Assembly (NCBI GenBank): GCA_039586035.1
Contig: JBDHLD010000002.1
Coordinates: forward strand, 1-64,000
Length of the DNA: 64,000 nucleotides
Direction of reading: 5' to 3'
Source of the DNA: JBDHHQ01 sp039586035
GTDB lineage: Bacteria > Gemmatimonadota > Gemmatimonadetes > Longimicrobiales > Gaopeijiaceae
In this document: positions 54,153-62,336 of the stretch, one piece after another
Numbering within the stretch: position 1 is the stretch's first letter
Layout: every line of letters starts with the position of its first letter
The notes under the pieces: model-generated
What the model was told of the DNA's origin: nothing
The model's input: the letters and a program-made list of their open reading frames with translations, nothing else
The model's database searches: none
Made by a program: the position numbers and the translations under genes

Positions 54153-55331
54153 TCACGCATCCATCCGCTCCAGCATGTACGTGAGGATCATCCCGGCATC
54201 CAGCTTCTCCTCCGCGAAGGATCGCGCCGCCCAGGCGTGGTCCTCGTAGTGCTCGTCCACCTCGTGGATGGCGGCGACCGCCTCGTCGACGGTGCTGAAG
54301 GTGAGCAACCCCCGACCGGTGGGCACCCGGTGCTCGAAGCCGGTAGACTGCACGATGGCCGGCTTGCCGGAGGCCAGGTAGCAGGCGGTCCGGTCGCTGA
54401 ACCAACCCGAGTTCGACTTGACGTACCCCTGCTTGGCTACCCCGAACTCCGCCCGAGAGTGTTGAATGAACTCCCGGTAGGCGAACGGGTCTCCCGCATA
54501 CCGGTACGCTTCCCGCGCTCGCCAGTCATGGTCGAGCAAGAGCCCCAGGTCCTCGTGGTCCTGCTGCCCGATGCAGAGGGCCACCTCGATCCGACGCCCC
54601 GCCTTCAGAGGGACGTGCAGGTAGCGGACGAACTCGGAACGCTTGGTGCCGTAGTATTCGCCCTGGAAGAGCGCGTCCTGCGACCCACGCCAGTCGGCTA
54701 CGGTCGAGTACCGACGGCAACGCCCGTCGATGCGCACGGGCCAGGACGGAAGGTGGACCGGGGGGAGGATGGGCGTCCAGCGGACGCCCGCAGTGGGTAT
54801 GGGGAAATCCGGCGACCCCACGTTCTGCCCGACGGTGAAGAAGCACGTGTGCTGCTCCAGCCACACGTCGACGTCGTGCGCCCAGATCTGGGTGAAGCCC
54901 GGATCCACGTCCACGTAGGCTCTCCGGGGGATGGAGGTGAGGAACGACCCCGCCGGAAGGAAGCCGCCGATGTTGAGCAGGACGTCCGCCCCCGCGACCC
55001 ACTCGCTCAGCTCCGCTTCACTGGCCCCATGGACCTTGCCCTCACGCTCATCGACGATGGCGAAGCGGTCCCCCAGGCCGAAAGCCTCCAGCGAAGCCGT
55101 GAAGCGTCGAACCATGTACTCGACGCTGTGCGCCTCTCGCCCCGGATCGGGGGAATCCAGGCGATCGATCCAGTACGCGTCGAGACCGAGGTCCCGAAGG
55201 CCCAACAAGTACTGGAGCCGCACCCAGAACGATCCGCCGAACTCGGGCACCCGGCTCGTGTTGCGCGTGGCCACGACGACCCGCCAGGGCGCGGGTCCGG
55301 TTCTCCCGGCCACTCCGACGGGTAGGGTCAT
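54153..55331 (-). CDS. Putative GT-B glycosyltransferase, type A, array copy 3
   Basis: The ATG at 55331 overlaps the stop of copy 4 (ATGA), giving 392 residues. Type-A features are the N-terminus WRVVVATRNTSRVPEFGGSF, YLLGLRDLGLDAYWIDRLD, and a central GQQDHEDLGLLLDHDW block shared only with copy 5. Common motifs are RRAYVDVDPGFTQIW, CFFTVGQNVG, FPIPTAGVRWTPILPPV and SGWFSDRTACYLASGKPA. The pairing with a type-B copy directly upstream is repeated at 57582-59947. Confidence 0.7.
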   Translation of the reverse strand: MTLPVGVAGRTGPAPWRVVVATRNTSRVPEFGGSFWVRLQYLLGLRDLGLDAYWIDRLDSPDPGREAHSVEYMVRRFTASLEAFGLGDRFAIVDEREGKVHGASEAELSEWVAGADVLLNIGGFLPAGSFLTSIPRRAYVDVDPGFTQIWAHDVDVWLEQHTCFFTVGQNVGSPDFPIPTAGVRWTPILPPVHLPSWPVRIDGRCRRYSTVADWRGSQDALFQGEYYGTKRSEFVRYLHVPLKAGRRIEVALCIGQQDHEDLGLLLDHDWRAREAYRYAGDPFAYREFIQHSRAEFGVAKQGYVKSNSGWFSDRTACYLASGKPAIVQSTGFEHRVPTGRGLLTFSTVDEAVAAIHEVDEHYEDHAWAARSFAEEKLDAGMILTYMLERMDA

Positions 55332-56527
55332 CGCACCACCTCTTCGCCCGGCAGCGAGGGCTCCGGACCGCCCGCGCCGGAGAAGCACCGCTGGAGGAGC
55401 TCGTCCAGGAGCTTTCGATGGTCGAAGCACGCGGCGGCCAGCTCCCGAGCGGCCCTGGCGTGGACCGCGTAGCGCCCTACGATCTCTGCGGCGCCTGCCA
55501 CGGCCTCGTCCAGGGTGGTGAAGGTCACCAGCCCCCGTCCGGTGGGGAGGACCCCGGTCAGCCCGGTATCCTGCACGAGCACGGGCTTGCCGCTGGCCAG
55601 GTACTGCGTCGACCGTTCGCTGAACCAGCCGGTGCGCGCTCGGACGTACGCGTCTTTGGCCACACCGATCTCGGCGCCGGAGCGTCGGATGAATTCCAGG
55701 TAGGCGTCCACGGACTTCAGGGAGCTTCCGGCCTGCAGTGACCATCCCCGCGCGATCAGATGATCCGCGGTGTCGGGGTCGTACTCGCGGCCGGAGAGAG
55801 CCAGGCGAAACTCGTGGGGCGAGGCGAGCGGTAGGTCAGCGAAACGGCGAAACTCGGGCAACTTCGACCGAAACCACTCTCCCTCGTACGACAAGTCTCC
55901 GTACCGGCCCCACGCCGCGATGGTCGTAAACGGACCGGGTCCGACCTCCTGCGGGCTGGGCCAACGGTCCTGAACAAGGGGCGGCATGTACGGCTGCCAG
56001 TCCAGGCCGCAGCTCGGTATGCGGCAGGCGCCGGCCGCCAGGTTGGCGCCGCGCGTGAAGAAGACGTGATGGGCGTCGAATCCCAGATCCGCTCCGTACT
56101 GGTCATGCCACAGCTGGGTGAATACGGGGTCCGAGTCCAGGTAGGCCCGCCTCGGGATGCGGCCGAGGATCTCGGGGTGACGCACGTGGCCCGAGAAGTT
56201 GAGCAACAGCTCCGCCGATCTCACTGCGTCCATGACCTGCCGGAGGTCGAGCCCGACCGTCGCCCGGCCCCCGTCGTAGATCTGGGCAGAGCGGCCCTCC
56301 AGGCCCAGGTGCGTCATGGCTCGGCGGAATCCGTCGGTGTTCGCGCACCGCTCGTAGTCGGTCGGCTGCCCGCGCGCGTCGACGCAGCCCTTCGGCTCCA
56401 GCTCCTCGATCCAGATCACGTCGTGGCCCAGCTGGCGAAGCCCCTCTACATACTGGGCCCTGTGCAGCACCTCACCCGGCAAGAAGCGGGAGACGACGGC
56501 GCCAAGTACGATCCTCACCGGAGACAC
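55328..56527 (-). CDS. Putative GT-B glycosyltransferase, type B, array copy 4
   Basis: The reading starts at a GTG at 56527 (an in-frame GTG at 56518 is also possible) and gives 399 residues. Shared features are RIVLGAVVS, GLRQLGHDVIWIEELE, IYDGGRATVGL, RRAYLDSDPVFTQLW, VFFTRGANLA, and TGWFSERSTQYLASGKPVL. It most resembles copy 6 (DPV.TQLW, DGGRAT.GL). It is the upstream member of the second B-A pair, 77 bases after kinase copy 3. Confidence 0.7.
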   Translation of the reverse strand: MSPVRIVLGAVVSRFLPGEVLHRAQYVEGLRQLGHDVIWIEELEPKGCVDARGQPTDYERCANTDGFRRAMTHLGLEGRSAQIYDGGRATVGLDLRQVMDAVRSAELLLNFSGHVRHPEILGRIPRRAYLDSDPVFTQLWHDQYGADLGFDAHHVFFTRGANLAAGACRIPSCGLDWQPYMPPLVQDRWPSPQEVGPGPFTTIAAWGRYGDLSYEGEWFRSKLPEFRRFADLPLASPHEFRLALSGREYDPDTADHLIARGWSLQAGSSLKSVDAYLEFIRRSGAEIGVAKDAYVRARTGWFSERSTQYLASGKPVLVQDTGLTGVLPTGRGLVTFTTLDEAVAGAAEIVGRYAVHARAARELAAACFDHRKLLDELLQRCFSGAGGPEPSLPGEEVVR

Positions 56528-56604
56528 CCGCCCCGGGGAGCGCGAGCGCTCGCCAATGCTCCCGCGCCGGCTGACACGCGACGGCTCCCGGATCCGCTGG
56601 CCAC

Positions 56605-57585
56605 TCAGAGCACCTTCCCGGGTTCGCTCTCGGCCATGAGCGTCTCGAGGATCGTCAGGTACTCCCCGATGGCCTCGTCGCTGTAGGCCCGCTCGACGGA
56701 ATGACCGAGGGCCGCCAGCGTGCGGTGGACCTCGACGCAGGCGACGCTACGCGACAGATCGTCCGGCACGGCCAACCCCACTCGCGCGGCCTCGTCGCGG
56801 TACGCGGCAAGGAGCGCGTGGCGCTCATCGCCCCGGAACCCGTAGGCGAGAAAGCCCAGGTCGTAGGCGGGCGGGCCGAGTCCGGCGAGCTCCCAGTCCA
56901 GGGGACACAGCCGGTCCCCGCCATCGCCCACGGCCAGGATCTGCATGGGGAGAAACGCGCCGTGCACGAGGGTGGGCGGCTGCTCGAGGAGGTCGACGAG
57001 CCAGCGGCCGTACCCCCTCACCAGCTCGCGCATGCGCGCCCCCTCCACGGCCGACCACACCGACACCGCCTGGACGGCTCCGGAGGCCACGTCGAGAAAG
57101 AAGCGCTCGTCGTGGCGAACCAGGCGACACGGGGCTGCCGGATCCGACTGGGCTCTGGAGGTAACCTGGAAACGGGCTAGCCACGCCGCGGCGCGACACC
57201 AGGTCTCGAGGTCGAGCTGCCGGACAGGTGTGCCGTCGACGTACTCCAGGAGGAGCCAATAGCGCTCCAGAGCGTCGTCCCAATCCACGCCGTAGAATCG
57301 GGCCGTACCGTCGTCCTCCGGGCGAAGGAGGCGCTCGTATAGGCAGCGCTCGCGATCCCGCCGGCCGGCCATGTCTCCCTTGTGAGCGCGAGGCGCCCCG
57401 AAGTCCTTCAGGAAGAGCTCGTGCCGTGCCCCGTCCGCCAGATGCACGCCCACCGTGTAGGCGCCGTACCAACCCCCGCCTTCGAAGGGCCGCGCGGTAA
57501 GGTCGCGGAGCTGCGGCGTTCCCGTCAGCGTCGGAAGGAACGCGCGGTCCACGAGGGCTCGAAGGGCGCCATGGTCGAGTCTCAT
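56605..57585 (-). CDS. APH-fold pseudokinase candidate, class II, array copy 3 (HGA loop)
   Basis: The ATG at 57585 overlaps the stop of glycosyltransferase copy 5 by 4 bases, giving 326 residues. The fold is of APH type, with the catalytic loop LVHGAFLPMQ (208-215): the catalytic Asp is Ala210 and the metal-binding Asn is Gln215. The later Asp230 in CPLDWELAG is kept. Class II is shown by CPLDWE, shared with copy 5 (CPFDWE), and LLLEYVDGTPVRQLDLETW. It may bind a substrate or partner without phosphotransfer, or use another residue. Confidence 0.78.
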   Translation of the reverse strand: MRLDHGALRALVDRAFLPTLTGTPQLRDLTARPFEGGGWYGAYTVGVHLADGARHELFLKDFGAPRAHKGDMAGRRDRERCLYERLLRPEDDGTARFYGVDWDDALERYWLLLEYVDGTPVRQLDLETWCRAAAWLARFQVTSRAQSDPAAPCRLVRHDERFFLDVASGAVQAVSVWSAVEGARMRELVRGYGRWLVDLLEQPPTLVHGAFLPMQILAVGDGGDRLCPLDWELAGLGPPAYDLGFLAYGFRGDERHALLAAYRDEAARVGLAVPDDLSRSVACVEVHRTLAALGHSVERAYSDEAIGEYLTILETLMAESEPGKVL

Positions 57586-58760
57586 CGCGCGCCTTCCGCG
57601 CCGGTTGCCTCGGCACTGGGCAAAGGGAGCCCAACCCGTTCCAGGATGGCGGTCAGTATGCGGCCGGCCCCGAGGTGCCGCTCGGCGAAGGTGCGAGCGG
57701 CTCGGGCGTGCTCGACGTACCGGGCCTCCACGTCTCGGATGGCCGTCACGGCCTCGTCTTCGCTCCGGAACGTGACGAGTCCCTCGCCGACGGGCAGAAG
57801 CCCCTCGAACCCGGTGGATTGGACGAGGGCCGGCTTGCCGGACGCCAGATAGCAAGCGGTCCGGTCGCTGAACCAGCCGGAGTTCGACACGACGTAGCCA
57901 TGCTTGGCCACGGCGAACTCACCCCGGGAGCCCTGAACGAATTCCCGGTATGAGAAGGCGTCGCCGGCGTACTGATACGGGTCGCGGACCCTCCACTCGT
58001 GGCCCGTCAACAGGCCCAGGTCCTCATGATCCTGCTGGCCGATGCAGAGCGCCAGATCGATGCGCCGTCGGGTTCGGAGGGGCACCTGAAGGAATCTGAT
58101 GAACTCCGAGCGCTTCGTGCCGTAGCGCACCCCGCCGAGCTCGGCCGTCTGGCTGCCACGCCAATCGGCCACCGTCGAAAAGCGGCGCGCGCGCTCGTCG
58201 ATCCGTGCCGGCCATGACGGGAGATGGACAGGCGGCAAGATCGGATGCCATTCGTAGTCACCGGTGTCCACGGTGAAGTCCGGACCCCCGACGTGCTGCC
58301 CCACGGTGAAGAAGTGATCGTAGGGCCCGAGGCCGATGTCCCGCTGCTGAGCCCAGACCTGGGTGAACCCGGGATCGATGTCCACGTACGCCCGCCGGGC
58401 GATCCCCAGGAGCGGCGTAGAATCGGGCGGCGTCTTGCCGAGGGTGAGCAGCAGATCGGCCGTGCTCACCAGCTCGTTCAGCTGGCCGGCCGTCAGGCCG
58501 AAGTGAGCCCGGCCGTGGTCGTACACGATGCCCGCCACACCCTCGAGGTCGAAGCTCCGATTGAGGTCCCGGAACCGCGCCCAGAGGTAGTCGACGGTGT
58601 GGTCCTTCCGGAACGGATCGACGGCCTTGAGGTGATCGATCCAATAGACGTCCACGCCCAGATCGCGAAACCCCAGCGCGTACTGCAGGGGGATCCACGA
58701 GAGGCCACCGAACTCGGGCCTCCGACTCCAGTTGGCCGTCGCCACGACGACGCGGGTCAT
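57582..58760 (-). CDS. Putative GT-B glycosyltransferase, type A, array copy 5
   Basis: The ATG at 58760 overlaps the stop of copy 6 (ATGA), giving 392 residues, the same as copy 3. The N-terminus TRVVVATANWSRRPEFGG, GFRDLGVDVYWIDHL, RRAYVDIDPGFTQVW, FFTVGQHVG, and the GQQDHEDLGLLTGHEW block mark it as the paralogue of copy 3. The C-terminal SGWFSDRTACYLASGKPALVQ is almost identical to copy 3. The B-A order of copies 6 and 5 repeats in copies 4 and 3. Confidence 0.7.
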   Translation of the reverse strand: MTRVVVATANWSRRPEFGGLSWIPLQYALGFRDLGVDVYWIDHLKAVDPFRKDHTVDYLWARFRDLNRSFDLEGVAGIVYDHGRAHFGLTAGQLNELVSTADLLLTLGKTPPDSTPLLGIARRAYVDIDPGFTQVWAQQRDIGLGPYDHFFTVGQHVGGPDFTVDTGDYEWHPILPPVHLPSWPARIDERARRFSTVADWRGSQTAELGGVRYGTKRSEFIRFLQVPLRTRRRIDLALCIGQQDHEDLGLLTGHEWRVRDPYQYAGDAFSYREFVQGSRGEFAVAKHGYVVSNSGWFSDRTACYLASGKPALVQSTGFEGLLPVGEGLVTFRSEDEAVTAIRDVEARYVEHARAARTFAERHLGAGRILTAILERVGLPLPSAEATGAEGAR

Positions 58761-59947
58761 GGCGCCACGCCCCCAGCCTCGGTGTTGTCGTGCGGTCGTG
58801 GAGACATGCACGCGTCGAGAAGCGGCGGAAGGATCGCGCGGTAGTCCAGGTGCTCCTCCGCCAGCTCGCGGGCCGCGGTGCAGTGGACGTCATAGTCGGC
58901 GTTGATGGCGTCGATCCCCTGCTTCGCCTCATCGGCCGTGGCGAAAGCCAGGAGCCCCCTGCCCACGGGGAGGTGCCGCTCGAACCCCGTGGCCTGAGCC
59001 AGTACCGGCTTGCCCGAGGCCAGATAGTGGGCCGAGCGGTCGCTGAACCAGCCCGATCGACCTGCCACGTACGCCTGCTGGGCGACACCGATCTCGGCGC
59101 GGGACGCGGCGATGTAGGCCCTGTACTTCTCGAGCCCGTCCACCTCGCCGCCATCGGCGATCGTCCACCCACCGAGCCGCATGGCCCGGATGAGATCGTC
59201 GTCTTCCCGGAACGCCTTGAGGGCCACTTCCAGCGTCTGGCCGGTCATGCGCGGCAGCTCGGCCAACCGGCGGAACTCGGCGTACTTCGAGCCGTAGCGG
59301 CGCCCTTCGAAGCGGAGCTCCGCGTAGCCGGTGAGGGACGCCACCGTAGTGAAACGATCCGTGTGAGCTTCTGTTGCAGGCGCCCAGAAGTCCAGGACGA
59401 CGGGGGGCAACATGGGGTGCCATCGCACGCCGGCGGTGGGAATGGGACACGTCGGGCTGCCGATATCGAGACCTACGGTAAAGAAGACGTCGTGGTCTCC
59501 GAACCCGAGATCCTCACCATACTCCGTGACCCATAGCTGGGTGTACACCGGGTCCTGGTCGAGGTACGCGCGCCGGGCCACCCGCTCCAGCACCCGCTTC
59601 TCCCGGAGGTGGCCCGAAACGTTGAGGAGCAGATCGGCGCCCTCGGCCTTCCGCATCAGCTCGGCCAGGGACAAGCCGGTCGTCGCCCGGCCGCCGTCGT
59701 AGAGCTGGCAGGCTCGCTCGCCCAGGCCGAACCGCTCCGCGAGCGCCATGAAGCGGGGGCGATTCACACACGCGGCGTAAGACGTCGGCCGACCGCTATG
59801 GTCGACGGCCCAACTGCTCTCGAGCTCCTCTACGAAGTACACGTCGTGACCGAGGCGCCCCAATCCGACCGCGATCTGGATCCAATCCCACGCGATACCT
59901 GCGGAGAACGGCTCCACGGTCATCGCCCCCGCCACGAGGATTCGCAC
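58757..59947 (-). CDS. Putative GT-B glycosyltransferase, type B, array copy 6
   Basis: The GTG start at 59947 gives 396 residues. Motifs by position are GLGRLGHDVYFVEELE (28-43), YDGGRATTGLS (83-93), RRAYLDQDPVYTQLW (125-139), FFTVGLDIG (155-163), CPIPTAGVRWHP (167-178), and SGWFSDRSAHYLASGKP near 300. The C-terminal half fits Glyco_trans_1_2 (CgeB-like) domains. It lies 4 bases after kinase copy 4. This copy is the clearest reference for the type-B family. Confidence 0.72.
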   Translation of the reverse strand: MRILVAGAMTVEPFSAGIAWDWIQIAVGLGRLGHDVYFVEELESSWAVDHSGRPTSYAACVNRPRFMALAERFGLGERACQLYDGGRATTGLSLAELMRKAEGADLLLNVSGHLREKRVLERVARRAYLDQDPVYTQLWVTEYGEDLGFGDHDVFFTVGLDIGSPTCPIPTAGVRWHPMLPPVVLDFWAPATEAHTDRFTTVASLTGYAELRFEGRRYGSKYAEFRRLAELPRMTGQTLEVALKAFREDDDLIRAMRLGGWTIADGGEVDGLEKYRAYIAASRAEIGVAQQAYVAGRSGWFSDRSAHYLASGKPVLAQATGFERHLPVGRGLLAFATADEAKQGIDAINADYDVHCTAARELAEEHLDYRAILPPLLDACMSPRPHDNTEAGGVAP

Positions 59948-59951
59948 GACG

Positions 59952-61022
59952 TCAGCCCTCCTCGGCGTCGGCGGCAGGGTCGAGCAGCGCCGCCAGCGCC
60001 GTCTCGGCCTCTTCGGCGAACTGGTGTGCCTCCCGGTCGCTCAGACCCCACGCGCCACAGTGGGCGAGGCGCCAGAGCGCCTTGTGGGCCTCGCTCGCCA
60101 GCTCCTGCTCGAGCAGCTCCCTGGCGGGCGAGGCCGTGACGCCCCCGGCCTCGAGCCCGCTCCGGTACGCGTCCCGCATCCTCCGCCGAGCCTCGAGCCC
60201 GAGACCGTAGGAGAGGTTGGTCAGATCCAGGAGACCGGATCCGATGCCGGCGCTCTCCCAGTCGACGAGGCAGATCCGCGGTGGCTTCTCCGAGCTGTCT
60301 GCGACCACGTTCTTGGGTGAGAGGTCATTGTGGACCAGGGTCGCGGGAGCCGCGTCGAGCGTGGCCGCGACGACGTCGTAGCGGCGAAGCACGCCCGCGA
60401 CTCTCGCGCCCAGCTCCGATCCCCGGTCGGTGGCCTCGGCGGCGGCTCGCCTGGCCCAATCCCAGACATATTCTCCGGCCAATCGCGACAGGACGCCGCT
60501 GTCACGGAGCACGGGTAGGCGATCGGCGAACCAGGCGTGGAGCCGACCGACTTCGTGCGCGGCCCGATACCAGACCGGCAGGTCGTGGTACTTCAGGTTC
60601 CAGTCGTCCACGTGCTCCAGGATCAGCTGGTGGCGGCCCAGACGGGGTTGCCAGGGTGCGCCGAAGAACCGGACCACCGGGAGCCCCTCTCCAACGAGCA
60701 CATCGCGGTACAGGCGGATCTCGCGCTCCGGCCCGAGCTTGTCCGGGTGGGCGCTCTCCTCGCTCCCGAGATACTTCACGAACAACCTCGAGACCGTGCC
60801 GTCGGCCAGCCGCGCCTCGACGATGTCCGCGGGAAACACCGTAGCGTACGGGCTGGGTGACCGGATCAGGGAAACGACTTCGACCTCCCTCCCGAAGCGC
60901 TCGGCGAGGGCGCCGGCAACGCTGTCGCAGAGCTCCGACTCGTCGATGTCGATGGCCGGGGGCCGCCAGGACTTGGGTGCGAGGCCACGGCCCGCCACCA
61001 CCCCCCGGTCCTCGCCGCTCAT
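59952..61022 (-). CDS. APH-fold kinase, class I, array copy 4 (HND loop)
   Basis: The ATG at 61022 gives 356 residues; the longer upstream reading lies inside kinase copy 5 and is rejected. Catalytic loop LVHNDLSPKN (His231, Asp233, Asn238) and Asp254 in LVDWESAG are complete. The segment LIRSPSPYATVFPADIVEARL matches copy 2 (LTRSPSEFATVFPADVLHVTL), and LEHVDDWNLKYHDLPVWY is the class-I block. It should be an active small-molecule kinase. Confidence 0.82.
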   Translation of the reverse strand: MSGEDRGVVAGRGLAPKSWRPPAIDIDESELCDSVAGALAERFGREVEVVSLIRSPSPYATVFPADIVEARLADGTVSRLFVKYLGSEESAHPDKLGPEREIRLYRDVLVGEGLPVVRFFGAPWQPRLGRHQLILEHVDDWNLKYHDLPVWYRAAHEVGRLHAWFADRLPVLRDSGVLSRLAGEYVWDWARRAAAEATDRGSELGARVAGVLRRYDVVAATLDAAPATLVHNDLSPKNVVADSSEKPPRICLVDWESAGIGSGLLDLTNLSYGLGLEARRRMRDAYRSGLEAGGVTASPARELLEQELASEAHKALWRLAHCGAWGLSDREAHQFAEEAETALAALLDPAADAEEG

Positions 61023-61047
61023 CGGGTCGACCCTACCCTGGTCGTCT

Positions 61048-62109
61048 TCATGGCAGCTCGCTGTCGTCCCCGGCGCGCGCGGCGGCCAGGTCACCCATGA
61101 GGCCTTCCAGGATGTCGAGGTATTTCCAGATCTTGGCTTCCCCGACCCGTCTGTGCGTGGCGGCGCTCCAGACCAGGTAGAGGCGCTCGTGCACGCGCGC
61201 CGCCGCGTGCTGAACCGATAGCGTTTGAAGGCTGGGCGGCCGAAGCGCCACATCTGCCCATCCGCGGGCGTATGCCCGGAGGAGGTCCATCGGCTGGATT
61301 CCCAGCTCCTGGCGCCCGAGATAGGCGAGGTCGAGCGTGCCGCAGCCGATCGCTGCGGTTTCCCAGTCGAACGGACAGAACCCACCGCGGGGACCGCCGC
61401 GAAGCATGATGTTGGTGCAGTAGAGCTCGCCGTGGACCAGGGTCGGCTCTGTGCTCGTCAACGCCTCGACCACCCCGTCGTAGTCCCGCAGCAGTCTCTC
61501 CAACCTCGGGCCAGCCTCGGGGCAGCGCTCCACGGCGGCGCGGGCGGCTCGTTCCGCCCAGCGGGCGAAGAACGTGCTGTCGTGACGGGGCAGGGCCAGG
61601 TCTTCCCGGTGGCGCAGACCCGACGACGACAGCTCGCCGTGCAGCCGGCCGAGCCAAGATCCCGCTGCGGACCATCGTTCGACGCTCGCGATCTTCTTGA
61701 GGCGCCTGCCGTGAACCCACTCGAGGACCAGGATCGAGTGGCGGGCTTCGGGCGTATGGACCTGGCCGAAGTATCGGGCTGTGCCGGCACTCGGCAAGCC
61801 GTTCAGGAACTCGTAGGCGCGGGCCTCGCGCAGCGCGGCCGGAGCCGGGAACCCGTCGCCGGGCGCGGGAGCGAAGTACTTCAGGCACACCTCGAGATCG
61901 TCCGCCCCCGGGCGCTCCACCTTGACCCGCTCGAAGAGGCGCGAGCCCCGCCAGTCCTGCCTGCGCTTGAAAGTGCGACGCCAGCGAACCCCATGCGGGC
62001 CCGAACCCGGGAGATGCTCCCTCAACGCGGACTGGAGATCGGCGTCGCTGATGGGGGCCAGACCTCCACCCGGCTGTTGCGGATCTCTTCTCGTCTTCGT
62101 CCGTGCCAT
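61048..62109 (-). CDS. APH-fold kinase, class II, array copy 5 (HGE loop)
   Basis: The ATG at 62109 gives 353 residues; a GTG at 62184 is an alternative. The catalytic loop is LVHGELYCTN (226-233), with Glu228 in place of the catalytic Asp and Asn233 retained; the metal Asp248 is in CPFDWETAA. It shares the CP.DWE block with copy 3. Glu at this position recurs in some APH-family proteins, so activity is possible. It is the most upstream gene of the array. Confidence 0.78.
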   Translation of the reverse strand: MARTKTRRDPQQPGGGLAPISDADLQSALREHLPGSGPHGVRWRRTFKRRQDWRGSRLFERVKVERPGADDLEVCLKYFAPAPGDGFPAPAALREARAYEFLNGLPSAGTARYFGQVHTPEARHSILVLEWVHGRRLKKIASVERWSAAGSWLGRLHGELSSSGLRHREDLALPRHDSTFFARWAERAARAAVERCPEAGPRLERLLRDYDGVVEALTSTEPTLVHGELYCTNIMLRGGPRGGFCPFDWETAAIGCGTLDLAYLGRQELGIQPMDLLRAYARGWADVALRPPSLQTLSVQHAAARVHERLYLVWSAATHRRVGEAKIWKYLDILEGLMGDLAAARAGDDSELP

Positions 62110-62336
62110 GGTATCGGTTTCGACGTGGGGCGGATGCGCCTCGGCCTCGGCGGCCAGGTCCGAACCGCGACTGTGGCGCTTCACCTGCCGCGCCCGCGGG
62201 TGAGGCCGCGGTGCAGTGGCCCCGCAGCGACACCGGGCACCCCGGACGCGGAGGCAGCCCGGCCCACTGCGCGGGAGGCGAACAACCGACCGATCATGGT
62301 ATCAAGCAAGAGGCGGACCATATTCGCAGACCTGTC
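62110..62336. other. Leader region of the glycosyltransferase-kinase array
   Basis: This roughly 227-base stretch lies between the outer-membrane protein gene and the first kinase of the array, all transcribed leftward. It includes an alternative 5' extension of kinase copy 5 (to 62184). The region 62290-62330 is relatively AT-rich (including ATGGTATCAAGC and ATATTCGC) and may hold the array's promoter. I could not define a -35/-10 pair. Confidence 0.35.

Noticed and set aside
54237..55325. Plus-strand open frame of 362 codons opposite glycosyltransferase copy 3
   Set aside because: The minus-strand reading has conserved family motifs; the plus-strand one has none.
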